NCBI GenBank assembly: GCA_040507895.1
Contig: JBEVNX010000016.1
Coordinates: 1-24,658, forward strand
Reading direction: 5' to 3'
Origin: JBEVNX01 sp040507895
GTDB lineage: Bacteria > Desulfobacterota > Binatia > JACPRU01
Length of the DNA stretch: 24,658 nucleotides
The position numbers and the translations under genes were made by a program. The notes below the pieces were generated by a model. The model was not told where the DNA came from. It saw nothing but the letters and a program-made list of their open reading frames with translations, and searched no databases. Position 1 is the first letter of the stretch. Every line of letters begins with the position of its first letter. Positions 6,305 to 13,502 of this stretch are shown in pieces.

Positions 6305-7858
6305 TTGGCACGCGTTCTGCTCCTCTCACGGGCCATGCCTGCTCCCGCGGCAAGACCGATCGAGCACCAGCCGCAGGAGCCTGAGGCAGGAGCCGCAAGC
6401 GCGGCGGAGCTTCGCGCGCTATTCGCGACGGCTCCGTTCGGCGTGATCGCGATCGGCGTAGACGGCCGAGTCCGATATGTGAACGCGCGCCAGTGCGAGC
6501 ACTCGGGGCTTGGGCCCGACGATTTCCTCGGCAAAGATCATCGATCGGTTTTCGGGCCGGCGCTCGCGCGCGCGGGACTTCTTTCTCTCTACGATCGTCT
6601 CGTCGCCGACGGCACTCCCTTCGAAAGGACGCTCCTCGACTACAAGCGCCACGTCGACGATGCCGCGATGGCGCTCAGCATCCGCGGCTATAGGGCGGGG
6701 GGCTGCACCCTCCTCGTCACCAGTGTGGAGCGCACGCTCGCCAACCAGCAGGTTCGCTATCTCCAGCTGTTCGAGAACGCCAACGACGGAATATTCCTCC
6801 TCTCGCGCGAGGGGCGCTTCGTGAGCGCGAATCGAACGTTCGCGGAAATCGTCGGCGTGCCGCTCGAATCGCTGATCGGCGAGACCACCGAGGTCTTTCT
6901 GCCGGGACGCTTCGCCCAGTCTCAGGTTCGGCTCGAGCGAATCATGCGCGAGGGACGCTTGGGGCCGTACGAGCTCGAGATCTCCACGCCGATCGGCCAG
7001 AAGGTCCTCTCCCTCAGCGGGTTCGCTTGGGTCGAGGACGGCGAGCCCGTGGGCGTGATCAACATCGCTCGCGACATCACCGATGAGCATCGGCGTGCCG
7101 AGGAGCTACGCGAGGCGCACGACAAGGCGCTCGAGGCGTCCCGGCTGAAGAGCTCCTTTCTCGCCAACGTGAGCCACGAGATCCGCACGCCGTTGAACAT
7201 CGTCCTCGGGTACGGCTCGCTCGTCGCCGCGTATCTCGAGGAGAGACACGACACCAGCCAATCGGCGATGCTCGAAGGCATCCAGCGCGCCGGCCGGCGC
7301 TTGCGAGATACCATCAACTCGATCCTCGACATCTCGAAGATCGAATCCGGCGCCTTCGAGGTGCGGCCCGAGCGGGTGAAGCTCACCCCGCTGATCGAGC
7401 GCCAGCTCGAGGATTTTCGCTCGCTGGCCCGCACCAAGGATCTCTCGCTGTCGTGCCACATCGAGGTCTGCGACGCAGCCGTCACCTTCGATGCGTACTG
7501 CCTGGAGAACGCGCTCACGAACCTTCTCGCCAACGCAGTCAAGTTCACGGAGCGCGGTGAAGTGCGAGTCCGACTCGCCCGCGACGACCGAGGATTGCTC
7601 GCGCTGAGCGTGTGCGACACGGGCATCGGCATCGATCCGAGCTTCGCGGCGCGGCTCGGTGAGGTCTTCGCGCAGGAGGATTCAGGCCCCGGAAGACGGT
7701 TCGAGGGATCCGGCCTCGGGATCGCGCTCACCAAGAGCTATCTCGAGCTCAACGGCGCCCGGTTGTCGGTCGAGAGCGCGAAGGGCAAGGGATCGCGGTT
7801 CACGATTCACTTCAAGGAACCCGCCCCGGACGTTCCCGGCGCAAGGAAAGCGGCTTAG
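6305..7858 (+). CDS. soluble PAS-PAS sensor histidine kinase
   Basis: A 517-residue sensor kinase with no transmembrane segment, so it should sense a cytoplasmic signal. Order: PAS 1 (about 35-140, beginning LRALFATAPFGVIAI), PAS 2 (about 150-262, LQLFENANDGIFLLSREGRF), HisKA with the phospho-acceptor His291 in FLANVSHEIRTPLN, and a HATPase domain with N-box ENALTNLLANAVKFT (401-415), G1 DTGIGI (438-443) and G2 GSGLGIAL (468-475). The PAS domains may hold haem, flavin or a small ligand; no diagnostic residue decides. There is no receiver domain and no response regulator gene nearby, so it is an orphan kinase. The start is uncertain: a non-ATG codon at 6305 or ATG about 6335, ten residues later. 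It converges on the acyl-CoA dehydrogenases with a 24-bp gap. Confidence 0.93.
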   Translation: MARVLLLSRAMPAPAARPIEHQPQEPEAGAASAAELRALFATAPFGVIAIGVDGRVRYVNARQCEHSGLGPDDFLGKDHRSVFGPALARAGLLSLYDRLVADGTPFERTLLDYKRHVDDAAMALSIRGYRAGGCTLLVTSVERTLANQQVRYLQLFENANDGIFLLSREGRFVSANRTFAEIVGVPLESLIGETTEVFLPGRFAQSQVRLERIMREGRLGPYELEISTPIGQKVLSLSGFAWVEDGEPVGVINIARDITDEHRRAEELREAHDKALEASRLKSSFLANVSHEIRTPLNIVLGYGSLVAAYLEERHDTSQSAMLEGIQRAGRRLRDTINSILDISKIESGAFEVRPERVKLTPLIERQLEDFRSLARTKDLSLSCHIEVCDAAVTFDAYCLENALTNLLANAVKFTERGEVRVRLARDDRGLLALSVCDTGIGIDPSFAARLGEVFAQEDSGPGRRFEGSGLGIALTKSYLELNGARLSVESAKGKGSRFTIHFKEPAPDVPGARKAA

Positions 7859-7882
7859 TGGAGCCGCTTGGATCGCGCGGGT

Positions 7883-9022
7883 CTAGTAGCCCTTGAGCTC
7901 GGCGTAGCGGCGGCGGTGCCACGCGGCGTCGCCGAACGTCATCTCCGCGGCTCGCGCGCGCTTCAAGAAGAAGCCGACGTCGTGCTCGTCGGTCATGCCG
8001 ATCCCGCCGTGCATTTGCACCGCCTCGTTGGCCGTGAGCACGAACGCGTCCGAGAGACGCGCCTTGGCGAGTGACACCAGCTCGCGGGCGCGGGCATCCT
8101 CGGTGTCGAGCGCGCCGCAGGCGGCCATCACGGCGGAGCGCGACAGCTCGGTCTCGGTGTAGACCATCGCCGCGCGATGCTTGAGCGCCTGGAACGTGCC
8201 GATCAGCGCGCCGAATTGCTTGCGGGTCTTCAGGAATTCGAGGGTCATCTCGAATGCCGCCACCATCGAGCCGAGCATCTCCGCGCTGAGCGCGGCGGTC
8301 GCGCGATCGAGCGCCGGCTCGAGGACGTCCGCGCCGTGGTCGACTTCGCCGACGACCGCTGCCGGATCGACCTCGACGCCGTCGAGCCGCACGATCGAGG
8401 AGGGGCGGCCGTCGACCAGCCACTGACGGCGTGAGCTCACCCCGCGAGCCCCGGCCTCGACGAGGAAGAGCGTGACTCCGGAAGCGTCCGCTTCCCCTCC
8501 CGCTGTGCGGGCCGACACGATGATGGAATCCGCGGTCGGACCGCCGAGCACCTGATGCTTCTCGCCCCGCAACGTCCAGCCGCCGCTCCGCTTTTCGGCG
8601 CGCGTCGCGACGCGACGCGGGTCGAAGCGGCTCGCGGGCTCCTGGTATCCGACGGCGAGCAGCGTCTCGCCCTTCGCGACCGCGGGCAACAGCGCGCGCC
8701 GCTGCGCGCTGCTGCCACCGAGCATCAGAGCGGCCGAGCCGAGCACGGTCGGGATCATCGGCTCCGGCATCAGGGCTCGACCGAGCTCCTCCATGACGAC
8801 CATCAAGTGGGAGTATTCGAGGCCGCTGCCGCCATGCTGTTCGGCAACGACGATCCCCGCCCAGCCGAGCCCCGCCATCTCGTGCCAGAGGTCACGGGAG
8901 AAGCCGGCGGCGTCGCCGGAGTCGCGTAGCGCGCGGATTCGCTTGAGGGACGACTTGGAGCGGACGAACTCCGCTGCGGTCGCCCGCAGCAGCTGGTGCT
9001 CTTCGCTGAGTACCAGATTCAT
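7883..9022 (-). CDS. acyl-CoA dehydrogenase subunit lacking the catalytic glutamate
   Basis: A 379-residue acyl-CoA dehydrogenase-fold protein (FadE type). Visible are the N-terminal helices (EEHQLLRATAAEFV), the middle beta domain (GYQEPASRFDP, GEKHQVLGGPTADSIIV), the C-terminal helical domain (KTRKQFGALIGTFQALKHRAA) and MHGGIGMTDEHDVGFFLKRA. At the C-terminus, where catalytic members have YEGT or EGG, this protein reads TFGDAAWHRR, with Gly364 in place of Glu. It starts 4 bases after the stop of the upstream dehydrogenase, which keeps that residue. Actinobacterial steroid side-chain dehydrogenases of the FadE28-FadE29 kind are alpha2-beta2 complexes in which one subunit supplies the base; the pair here fits that pattern. 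Substrate is inferred to be a bulky or branched acyl-CoA. Confidence 0.92.
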   Translation of the reverse strand: MNLVLSEEHQLLRATAAEFVRSKSSLKRIRALRDSGDAAGFSRDLWHEMAGLGWAGIVVAEQHGGSGLEYSHLMVVMEELGRALMPEPMIPTVLGSAALMLGGSSAQRRALLPAVAKGETLLAVGYQEPASRFDPRRVATRAEKRSGGWTLRGEKHQVLGGPTADSIIVSARTAGGEADASGVTLFLVEAGARGVSSRRQWLVDGRPSSIVRLDGVEVDPAAVVGEVDHGADVLEPALDRATAALSAEMLGSMVAAFEMTLEFLKTRKQFGALIGTFQALKHRAAMVYTETELSRSAVMAACGALDTEDARARELVSLAKARLSDAFVLTANEAVQMHGGIGMTDEHDVGFFLKRARAAEMTFGDAAWHRRRYAELKGY

Positions 9023-9026
9023 CGGC

Positions 9027-10220
9027 TCAGTCCGGCAACCCGAGCACGCGCTTGGCGATAATGTTGAGCTGGATCTCCGTTGTGCCGCCTTCGATCGAGT
9101 TCGCCCGCGAGCGCAGCCACTCGCGGGTCAGCTTCACTTCTCCGGGCTCGAAGCCTTCGCCTTCCCATCCGAGCGCCTGCGGCCCGAGAATCGACAGGAA
9201 GAGCTCGTGGCGGCGCTTGTTCAGCTCGGTGCCGTAGTACTTGAAGATCGACGACTCCGCGCCCGGCGCTTGGCCTGCCTTGGCCGAGTCCTTGGTTCGC
9301 TGCAGCGTCAGGTCCAAGCAAGCCTGATCGAGCTTGACTTGCGTGATGCGGTCGCGCAGCAGCGGATCGGCGAGCGGGCCCTGGACCGGTCCGACGTAGC
9401 GCCGGGCGAGGTCGAGCATGCGATCGGATTCACCGACTTCATCGCGCGCGAGGAACACGTCGGCGATCATGGTGCGCTCGAAGCCGAGGAGCTTCTTGGC
9501 GATCGGCCACCCGCCGTTGATCTGGCCGACCACGTTCTTCCGCGGCACGCGCACGTCGTGGAGGAACGTCTCACAGAAGGGCGAGTAGCCGCTGATGAGA
9601 CGGATCGGCCGGACGCTCACGCCGGGCGAGCTCATGTCCATCAGCAGGAACGTGATGCCGGCGTGCTTCTCCGCGGCGGGGTCGGTCCGCACGAGCAGGA
9701 ACATCCAGTCCGCCCGGTCTGCGAAGGACGTCCAGATCTTCTGGCCGTTGACGACGAAATCGTCTCCGTCGGGGACGGCTCGCGTCTGCAGGCCGGCGAG
9801 GTCCGAGCCGGCGCCGGGCTCGGAGTAACCCTGGCACCAGCGAACTTCACCGCGCGCGATGCGCGGCAAGTGCTCGCGCTTCAACTCTTCGCTGGCCTCG
9901 TGAAGCAGCAGCGGTCCGATCATCGTCAAGCCGAAGCCGGCGAGCGCGGGGCGGAGCTTCAAGGACCGCATCTCCTCGTGCAGCGCTTTCCCCTCCGCGG
10001 GGGAGAGCCCGCCGCCGCCGTATTCTTTCGGCCACGTCGGCGCGGTCCAGCCGCGCTCGCCCATGACCTTCAACCATTGCGCCACGTCCGGCGGAAACTG
10101 GACCTTCTGGCCGCCCGGGCAAATGTCTTCCTCCGAGCGCGGTAGGGTGAACATCGACTTCGGCGCGTTGGCCAGCAGCCACCCGCGAGCTTCGGCGCGG
10201 AAGCGATCCAAGTCGGTCAT
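9027..10220 (-). CDS. acyl-CoA dehydrogenase, catalytic subunit
   Basis: A 397-residue FAD-dependent acyl-CoA dehydrogenase, first gene of the minus-strand pair. It has the family core QGYSEPGAGSDLAGLQTRA (flavin-contacting loop), GQKIWTSFADRADWMFLLVR, the KKLLGFERTMIADVF helical segment and the C-terminal IEGGTTEIQLNIIAKRVLG, in which Glu377 is the expected catalytic base removing the alpha proton of the acyl-CoA. I choose ATG 10220 (MTDLDRFRAEARGWL) rather than a longer open frame because GAGGTGAG sits just upstream of it. Electrons would go to ETF, not encoded here. The divergent gene is an LLM oxidoreductase, so the two transcripts may form a single catabolic module under shared control. 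Confidence 0.94.
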   Translation of the reverse strand: MTDLDRFRAEARGWLLANAPKSMFTLPRSEEDICPGGQKVQFPPDVAQWLKVMGERGWTAPTWPKEYGGGGLSPAEGKALHEEMRSLKLRPALAGFGLTMIGPLLLHEASEELKREHLPRIARGEVRWCQGYSEPGAGSDLAGLQTRAVPDGDDFVVNGQKIWTSFADRADWMFLLVRTDPAAEKHAGITFLLMDMSSPGVSVRPIRLISGYSPFCETFLHDVRVPRKNVVGQINGGWPIAKKLLGFERTMIADVFLARDEVGESDRMLDLARRYVGPVQGPLADPLLRDRITQVKLDQACLDLTLQRTKDSAKAGQAPGAESSIFKYYGTELNKRRHELFLSILGPQALGWEGEGFEPGEVKLTREWLRSRANSIEGGTTEIQLNIIAKRVLGLPD

Positions 10221-10244
10221 GGCGGGCTCACCTCGTTCGCAGGG

Positions 10245-10272
10245 ATGTAACGCAGCGCCTGAGGGCACTCAA
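10245..10272 (-). promoter_or_regulatory. weak candidate promoter for the acyl-CoA dehydrogenase pair
   Basis: Minus strand TTGAGT (10267-10272), 16-base spacer, TTACAT (10245-10250), giving a start near 10238 and a leader of about 20 nt holding the ribosome site. The -35 is fair and the -10 poor. Beside it ACTCCC (10277-10282) and GGGAGT (10309-10314) are inverted around the palindrome GGCGCGCC (10294-10301), a possible operator for the divergent pair. Confidence 0.22.
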
Positions 10273-10340
10273 GTAGACTCCCTTCCCACGCCTGGCGCGC
10301 CGCGATATGGGAGTGTGTTCGAGTTTGCGAAGGAGGGAGC

Positions 10341-11366
10341 ATGCGGCTCGGTCTCAACGTCGGCTATTCCGGTTCTCAGGTCTCGCTGCCCATGGAGCTC
10401 GTCCGCGAGGCGGATCGCTTGGGGTTCCACTCGGCGTGGACGGCGGAAGCTTACGGCTCCGACGCGGTGACCCCTGCGGCGTGGATTGCAGCGCAGACCC
10501 GGCAGCTCAAGGTCGGCACTGGCATCATGCAAATGCCGGCGCGGACTCCGGCAATGACGGCAATGACCGCCAGCACGCTCGACCAGCTTTCGGGTGGGCG
10601 CTTTCTCCTGGGGCTCGGGCCGTCGGGCCCCCAGGTGATCGAGGGCTGGCACGGAGTTCCCTATGGCAAGCCGCTCGCACGTACACGCGAGTACGTGGAG
10701 ATCGTGCGCTCGATCTGGGCGCGAGAGAAACCTGTCGAGCACCAGGGCGAGCACTATCAGATCCCGTACAAGGGCCCGGGCGCGAGCGGCCTCGGCAAGC
10801 CGCTGAAGAGCATCGTGCACGGCCGCCAGATACCCATCTACATCGCCTCGATCGGTCCGAAGAGTGTGGAGCAGGCGGCGGAGATCGCCGACGGTTGGCT
10901 GCCGATCTTCTTTTCCCCGAAGCGCATGAGCGTCTACCGCGCGGCGCTCGATGCCGGCTTCAAGAAGGCCGGCGGGGGCAAGGGCCTAAAGACTTTCGAC
11001 ATAGCCCCTTCGGTAACGGTCGTCCAAGGCGACGACGTCAAAGCATGCCTCAACTTCGTCAAGCCGGTGCTGGCGCTCTACGTCGGGGGCATGGGTGCTC
11101 GCGGCAAGAACTTCTACAACGATCTCGCCCGCCGCTACGGCTTCGAGGCGGCGGCCAAGCAGATCCAGGACCTCTACCTCGACGGCAAGAAGAACGAGGC
11201 GATCGCAGCCGTCCCGGACGAGCTCGCCGACGAGGTCACGTTGTGCGGGCCGAAGGAGCGGATCCGCGATCGGCTCGCGCAATGGAAGGAATCGGGCGTC
11301 ACGACGCTGATCCTGGCGCTGCAGCAGCCGGAAGCCATGCACACGGTCGCGGAGGCAGTGCTCTGA
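10341..11366 (+). CDS. LLM-class (F420-type) oxidoreductase 1
   Basis: A 341-residue TIM-barrel protein of the luciferase-like monooxygenase family, most like F420-dependent members. The sequence shows the N-terminal strand MRLGLNVGYSG, GFHSAWTAEAYGSDAVTP, KVGTGIMQMPARTPAMTAM, the family signature LSGGRFLLGLGPSGPQVIEG, and VPIYIAS-type phosphate-binding strand IPIYIASIGPKSVEQAAE. Such enzymes transfer hydride to or from F420 (or FMN) on alcohols, ketones or unsaturated acyl compounds. The start is firm: AGGAGG (10331-10336) 4 nt before ATG. Its TGA overlaps the putative CTG start of the MaoC-like gene in CTGA, so the two are translationally coupled; the partner suggests a CoA-thioester substrate. 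Confidence 0.92.
   Translation: MRLGLNVGYSGSQVSLPMELVREADRLGFHSAWTAEAYGSDAVTPAAWIAAQTRQLKVGTGIMQMPARTPAMTAMTASTLDQLSGGRFLLGLGPSGPQVIEGWHGVPYGKPLARTREYVEIVRSIWAREKPVEHQGEHYQIPYKGPGASGLGKPLKSIVHGRQIPIYIASIGPKSVEQAAEIADGWLPIFFSPKRMSVYRAALDAGFKKAGGGKGLKTFDIAPSVTVVQGDDVKACLNFVKPVLALYVGGMGARGKNFYNDLARRYGFEAAAKQIQDLYLDGKKNEAIAAVPDELADEVTLCGPKERIRDRLAQWKESGVTTLILALQQPEAMHTVAEAVL
11351..11355 (+). promoter_or_regulatory. ribosome binding site supporting a CTG start
   Basis: GGAGG inside the end of the LLM gene lies 7 nt before CTG 11363, ideal spacing for initiation there. No ATG, GTG or TTG in the MaoC-like frame occurs near it. Confidence 0.45.
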
Positions 11367-12214
11367 GCCGCACCTCATCGCCGGACCGCGTCGCCGTCGG
11401 CAAGGATCTCGGTGGTCACGAGTACGAGATCGGCCGGGAGCGCGTAGCTCTCTACGAAGCAGGCACCGCGGACCACAACCCGCTGTACGGCGAGGTGGCG
11501 CCGGCGCTGCTGTTCCATTCCGAGTGCTACACGTTTCTGCAGGACTGGTACCTGCCGAACCTCGTCGGCAACCTCCACGCCAAGCAGGAGTGGGAGCTGT
11601 TCGGGGCCGCGCGCGTCGGCGAGCGCGTACGCTCCCGGGCATTCGTCGCCGAGCGCTACCGCAAGCGCACGCGTGACTACGTGGTGTGCGAAACGCTACT
11701 CTTCGGAGAGAGCGGCGCCGTACTGGTGCGCGGCCGGACCCATCAGAGCTTCTTGACCGAGGCGCCCGAAGGCGTCGTCGTGGACAAAGAGCGCGAGAAG
11801 AGCGCCGACCGCCGGTTCGTAGTCGGCCAGGGTTCAGGCCGCGAGATGGCGATCGAGCCGCGCCGCATCACGCTCGAGATGTGCAGAGCGTTCTCCGGCC
11901 CGAGCGAGAACTATCATACCAACCGCGAGATGGCGCGGGCGCTCGGGTTTCCCGACATCGTCGTGCAAGGGATGATGACGCTCTGCTTCCTGTCCGGGCT
12001 ACTGACTCGCGAGTTCGGCCGCGGCTGGCTTCAGGGCGGCAAGATGGCCGTCAGCCTCGTCAACGTGGCGTGGTGCGACGACGTGGTGACGGCCCGAGCC
12101 AAGGTGCGGGAGGAGGCCGAGGAAGGCTCGAAGACGCGCGTGCAACTGGACGTCTGGTGCGAAAAGACGGACTCCACGAAAGTCGTCGTCGGAACCGCCA
12201 GCGCGCTCGCCTAG
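11363..12214 (+). CDS. MaoC-like double-hotdog protein with probable CTG start
   Basis: About 283 residues with two hotdog domains, resembling MaoC-type (R)-specific enoyl-CoA hydratases. The first half carries AGTADHNPLYG (33-43), equivalent to the hydratase motif with Asp37 and Asn39-Pro40 but Tyr42 where His is expected. The second half carries FSGPSENYHTNREMARALGF (177-196) and VVQGMMT, with His185 kept but no Asp four to five residues before it. So neither half has the full Asp/His pair. Start: the frame has no ATG, GTG or TTG near its beginning; CTG 11363 overlaps the LLM stop (CTGA) and has GGAGG 7 nt upstream. The alternative is ATG 11282, which would add 27 unlikely residues overlapping the LLM gene by 85 bp. 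Function is inferred: hydration of, or binding to, a CoA thioester in the LLM/acyl-CoA dehydrogenase pathway. Confidence 0.85.
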   Translation: MSRTSSPDRVAVGKDLGGHEYEIGRERVALYEAGTADHNPLYGEVAPALLFHSECYTFLQDWYLPNLVGNLHAKQEWELFGAARVGERVRSRAFVAERYRKRTRDYVVCETLLFGESGAVLVRGRTHQSFLTEAPEGVVVDKEREKSADRRFVVGQGSGREMAIEPRRITLEMCRAFSGPSENYHTNREMARALGFPDIVVQGMMTLCFLSGLLTREFGRGWLQGGKMAVSLVNVAWCDDVVTARAKVREEAEEGSKTRVQLDVWCEKTDSTKVVVGTASALA

Positions 12215-12295
12215 ATGTGTGCGTTGCGCCCTCTCAATCTTTCGATTGCCGATGTTGCGCCGACCGTCGTCTAGCGGAACCGCCGGGGGAAATGC

Positions 12296-12316
12296 TACAC
12301 TCTGGCGACATTTGTC
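12296..12316 (+). promoter_or_regulatory. candidate -10 element and operator-like palindrome before the desaturase
   Basis: The 127-bp gap after the MaoC-like gene contains TACACT (12296-12301), a fair -10, with no good -35. GACATTTGTC (12307-12316) follows: 4-bp inverted arms around TT, lying just where transcription would start, as expected for a repressor site. Membrane-lipid desaturases are commonly repressor-controlled, but nothing identifies the regulator. Confidence 0.25.
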
Positions 12317-12341
12317 ATCTCCGACTCCGAGGTTTCCGAGA

Positions 12342-13502
12342 ATGAGCGTACTGAAGAGGATCAATTGGGTCACCGCCTCGTTCCTGGTCCTGACCCCACT
12401 CGTGGCGGTCGTTTGGGGGGGTGTTCACATCGCGCTCTTCGGCGTGCACCCGTTCGAGGTCGTGCTCTTCGCGCTTTACATCGGCGCGACGGGCTTCAGC
12501 ATCACCGCGGGCTACCATCGCCACTTCGCTCACGGGGCCTACGAGTGCCGGCGCTTCGTCAAGGCCTTCTATCTCCTGTTCGGGGCCGCCGCCTTCCAGC
12601 ACTCGGTGCTCAACTGGTCCTCCGACCATCGCCGCCATCACGAGAACATCGACGAGGAGCTCGACCCCTACAACATCAAGAAGGGCTTCCTCTGGGCGCA
12701 CATCGGCTGGCTGATGGTGAAGCCCCCGAACCCGGAAGACTTCTCCAACGTTCCCGATCTCGTCGCCGATCCGATGGTGCGCTTGCAGCACCGCTTCTAC
12801 GTTCCCGTGGCGATCACCATGGGGTTCGTCGTGCCGCTCGCGATCGGCTTCGCGATGGGCCACCCGTGGGGGTGCCTGCTGTGGGCCGGAGTGTTTCGCA
12901 CCGTGCTCGTCCATCACTCCACCTTCTTCGTGAACTCCCTCGCGCACACGCTCGGGAAGCGGCCGTACTCGATCGCGGTCTCGGCTCGCGACAGCGTCGT
13001 CACGGCGCTGCTTACGTTCGGCGAGGGCTACCACAACTTCCATCACCGCTTCTCGACCGACTACCGGAACGGGGTTCGTCGCCATCACTGGGATCCGACC
13101 AAGTGGCTGATCCGCGGCATGGCCGCCGTCGGTTGGGCATGGGGCCTGTGCCGCGCGCCGCACGAGAAAATCGTCGCCGCCGAGCTCGAGTGCGATGCCA
13201 CGCGCCTTCTCGAGCGCTGGAAGGGTCACTCGGCGGACGCGATGACATACGTCCGGGAGCGCATGGCGGAGATCAAGGCCGCCGTCGAACACTCGGCCGC
13301 CCGGCTCGGTGACCTCGAGCGGCAGCTGGTGCGCGCCCGATACACCCTCGGCGAGGAGGGCCACCGTCACATCGAGCGCTTGCGCGCCGAGCTGAGGGCC
13401 GCTCGCCGTGAGTTCCGCCTGGCTCGCAGCCGCTGGCGGGAATTCGTGGAGGAGCTGGCCGCTGTGCCAGTGCCCGCCGTGGCGCTCGTCCGGGTGGCGT
13501 GA
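12342..13502 (+). CDS. acyl-CoA (stearoyl-type) fatty acid desaturase with helical C-terminal tail
   Basis: A 386-residue integral membrane di-iron desaturase inserting a cis double bond, probably delta-9, into an acyl-CoA. The three histidine boxes are intact: HRHFAH (59-64), HRRHH (96-100) and HNFHH (231-235), plus HHSTFFVNSLAH (191-202) supplying further iron ligands. Hydrophobic helices lie at about 10-30, 38-56, 75-92, 153-172 and 177-190. Residues 295-372 form a long charged, heptad-like helical region rich in Glu, Arg and Ala, seen in some bacterial homologues and of unknown role. ATG 12342 (MSVLKRINW) is chosen because upstream in-frame sequence is not membrane-like and covers the promoter region. 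The stop overlaps the next start in GTGA. Confidence 0.93.
   Translation: MSVLKRINWVTASFLVLTPLVAVVWGGVHIALFGVHPFEVVLFALYIGATGFSITAGYHRHFAHGAYECRRFVKAFYLLFGAAAFQHSVLNWSSDHRRHHENIDEELDPYNIKKGFLWAHIGWLMVKPPNPEDFSNVPDLVADPMVRLQHRFYVPVAITMGFVVPLAIGFAMGHPWGCLLWAGVFRTVLVHHSTFFVNSLAHTLGKRPYSIAVSARDSVVTALLTFGEGYHNFHHRFSTDYRNGVRRHHWDPTKWLIRGMAAVGWAWGLCRAPHEKIVAAELECDATRLLERWKGHSADAMTYVRERMAEIKAAVEHSAARLGDLERQLVRARYTLGEEGHRHIERLRAELRAARREFRLARSRWREFVEELAAVPVPAVALVRVA

Noticed and set aside
8793..10145. 450-codon plus-strand frame opposite the acyl-CoA dehydrogenases
   Set aside because: Antisense shadow; the minus-strand genes carry full family signatures and ribosome sites.
12235..12248. CAATC-TTTC-GATTG hairpin after the MaoC-like gene
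   Set aside because: 5-bp stem without a T-run; too weak to call a terminator.
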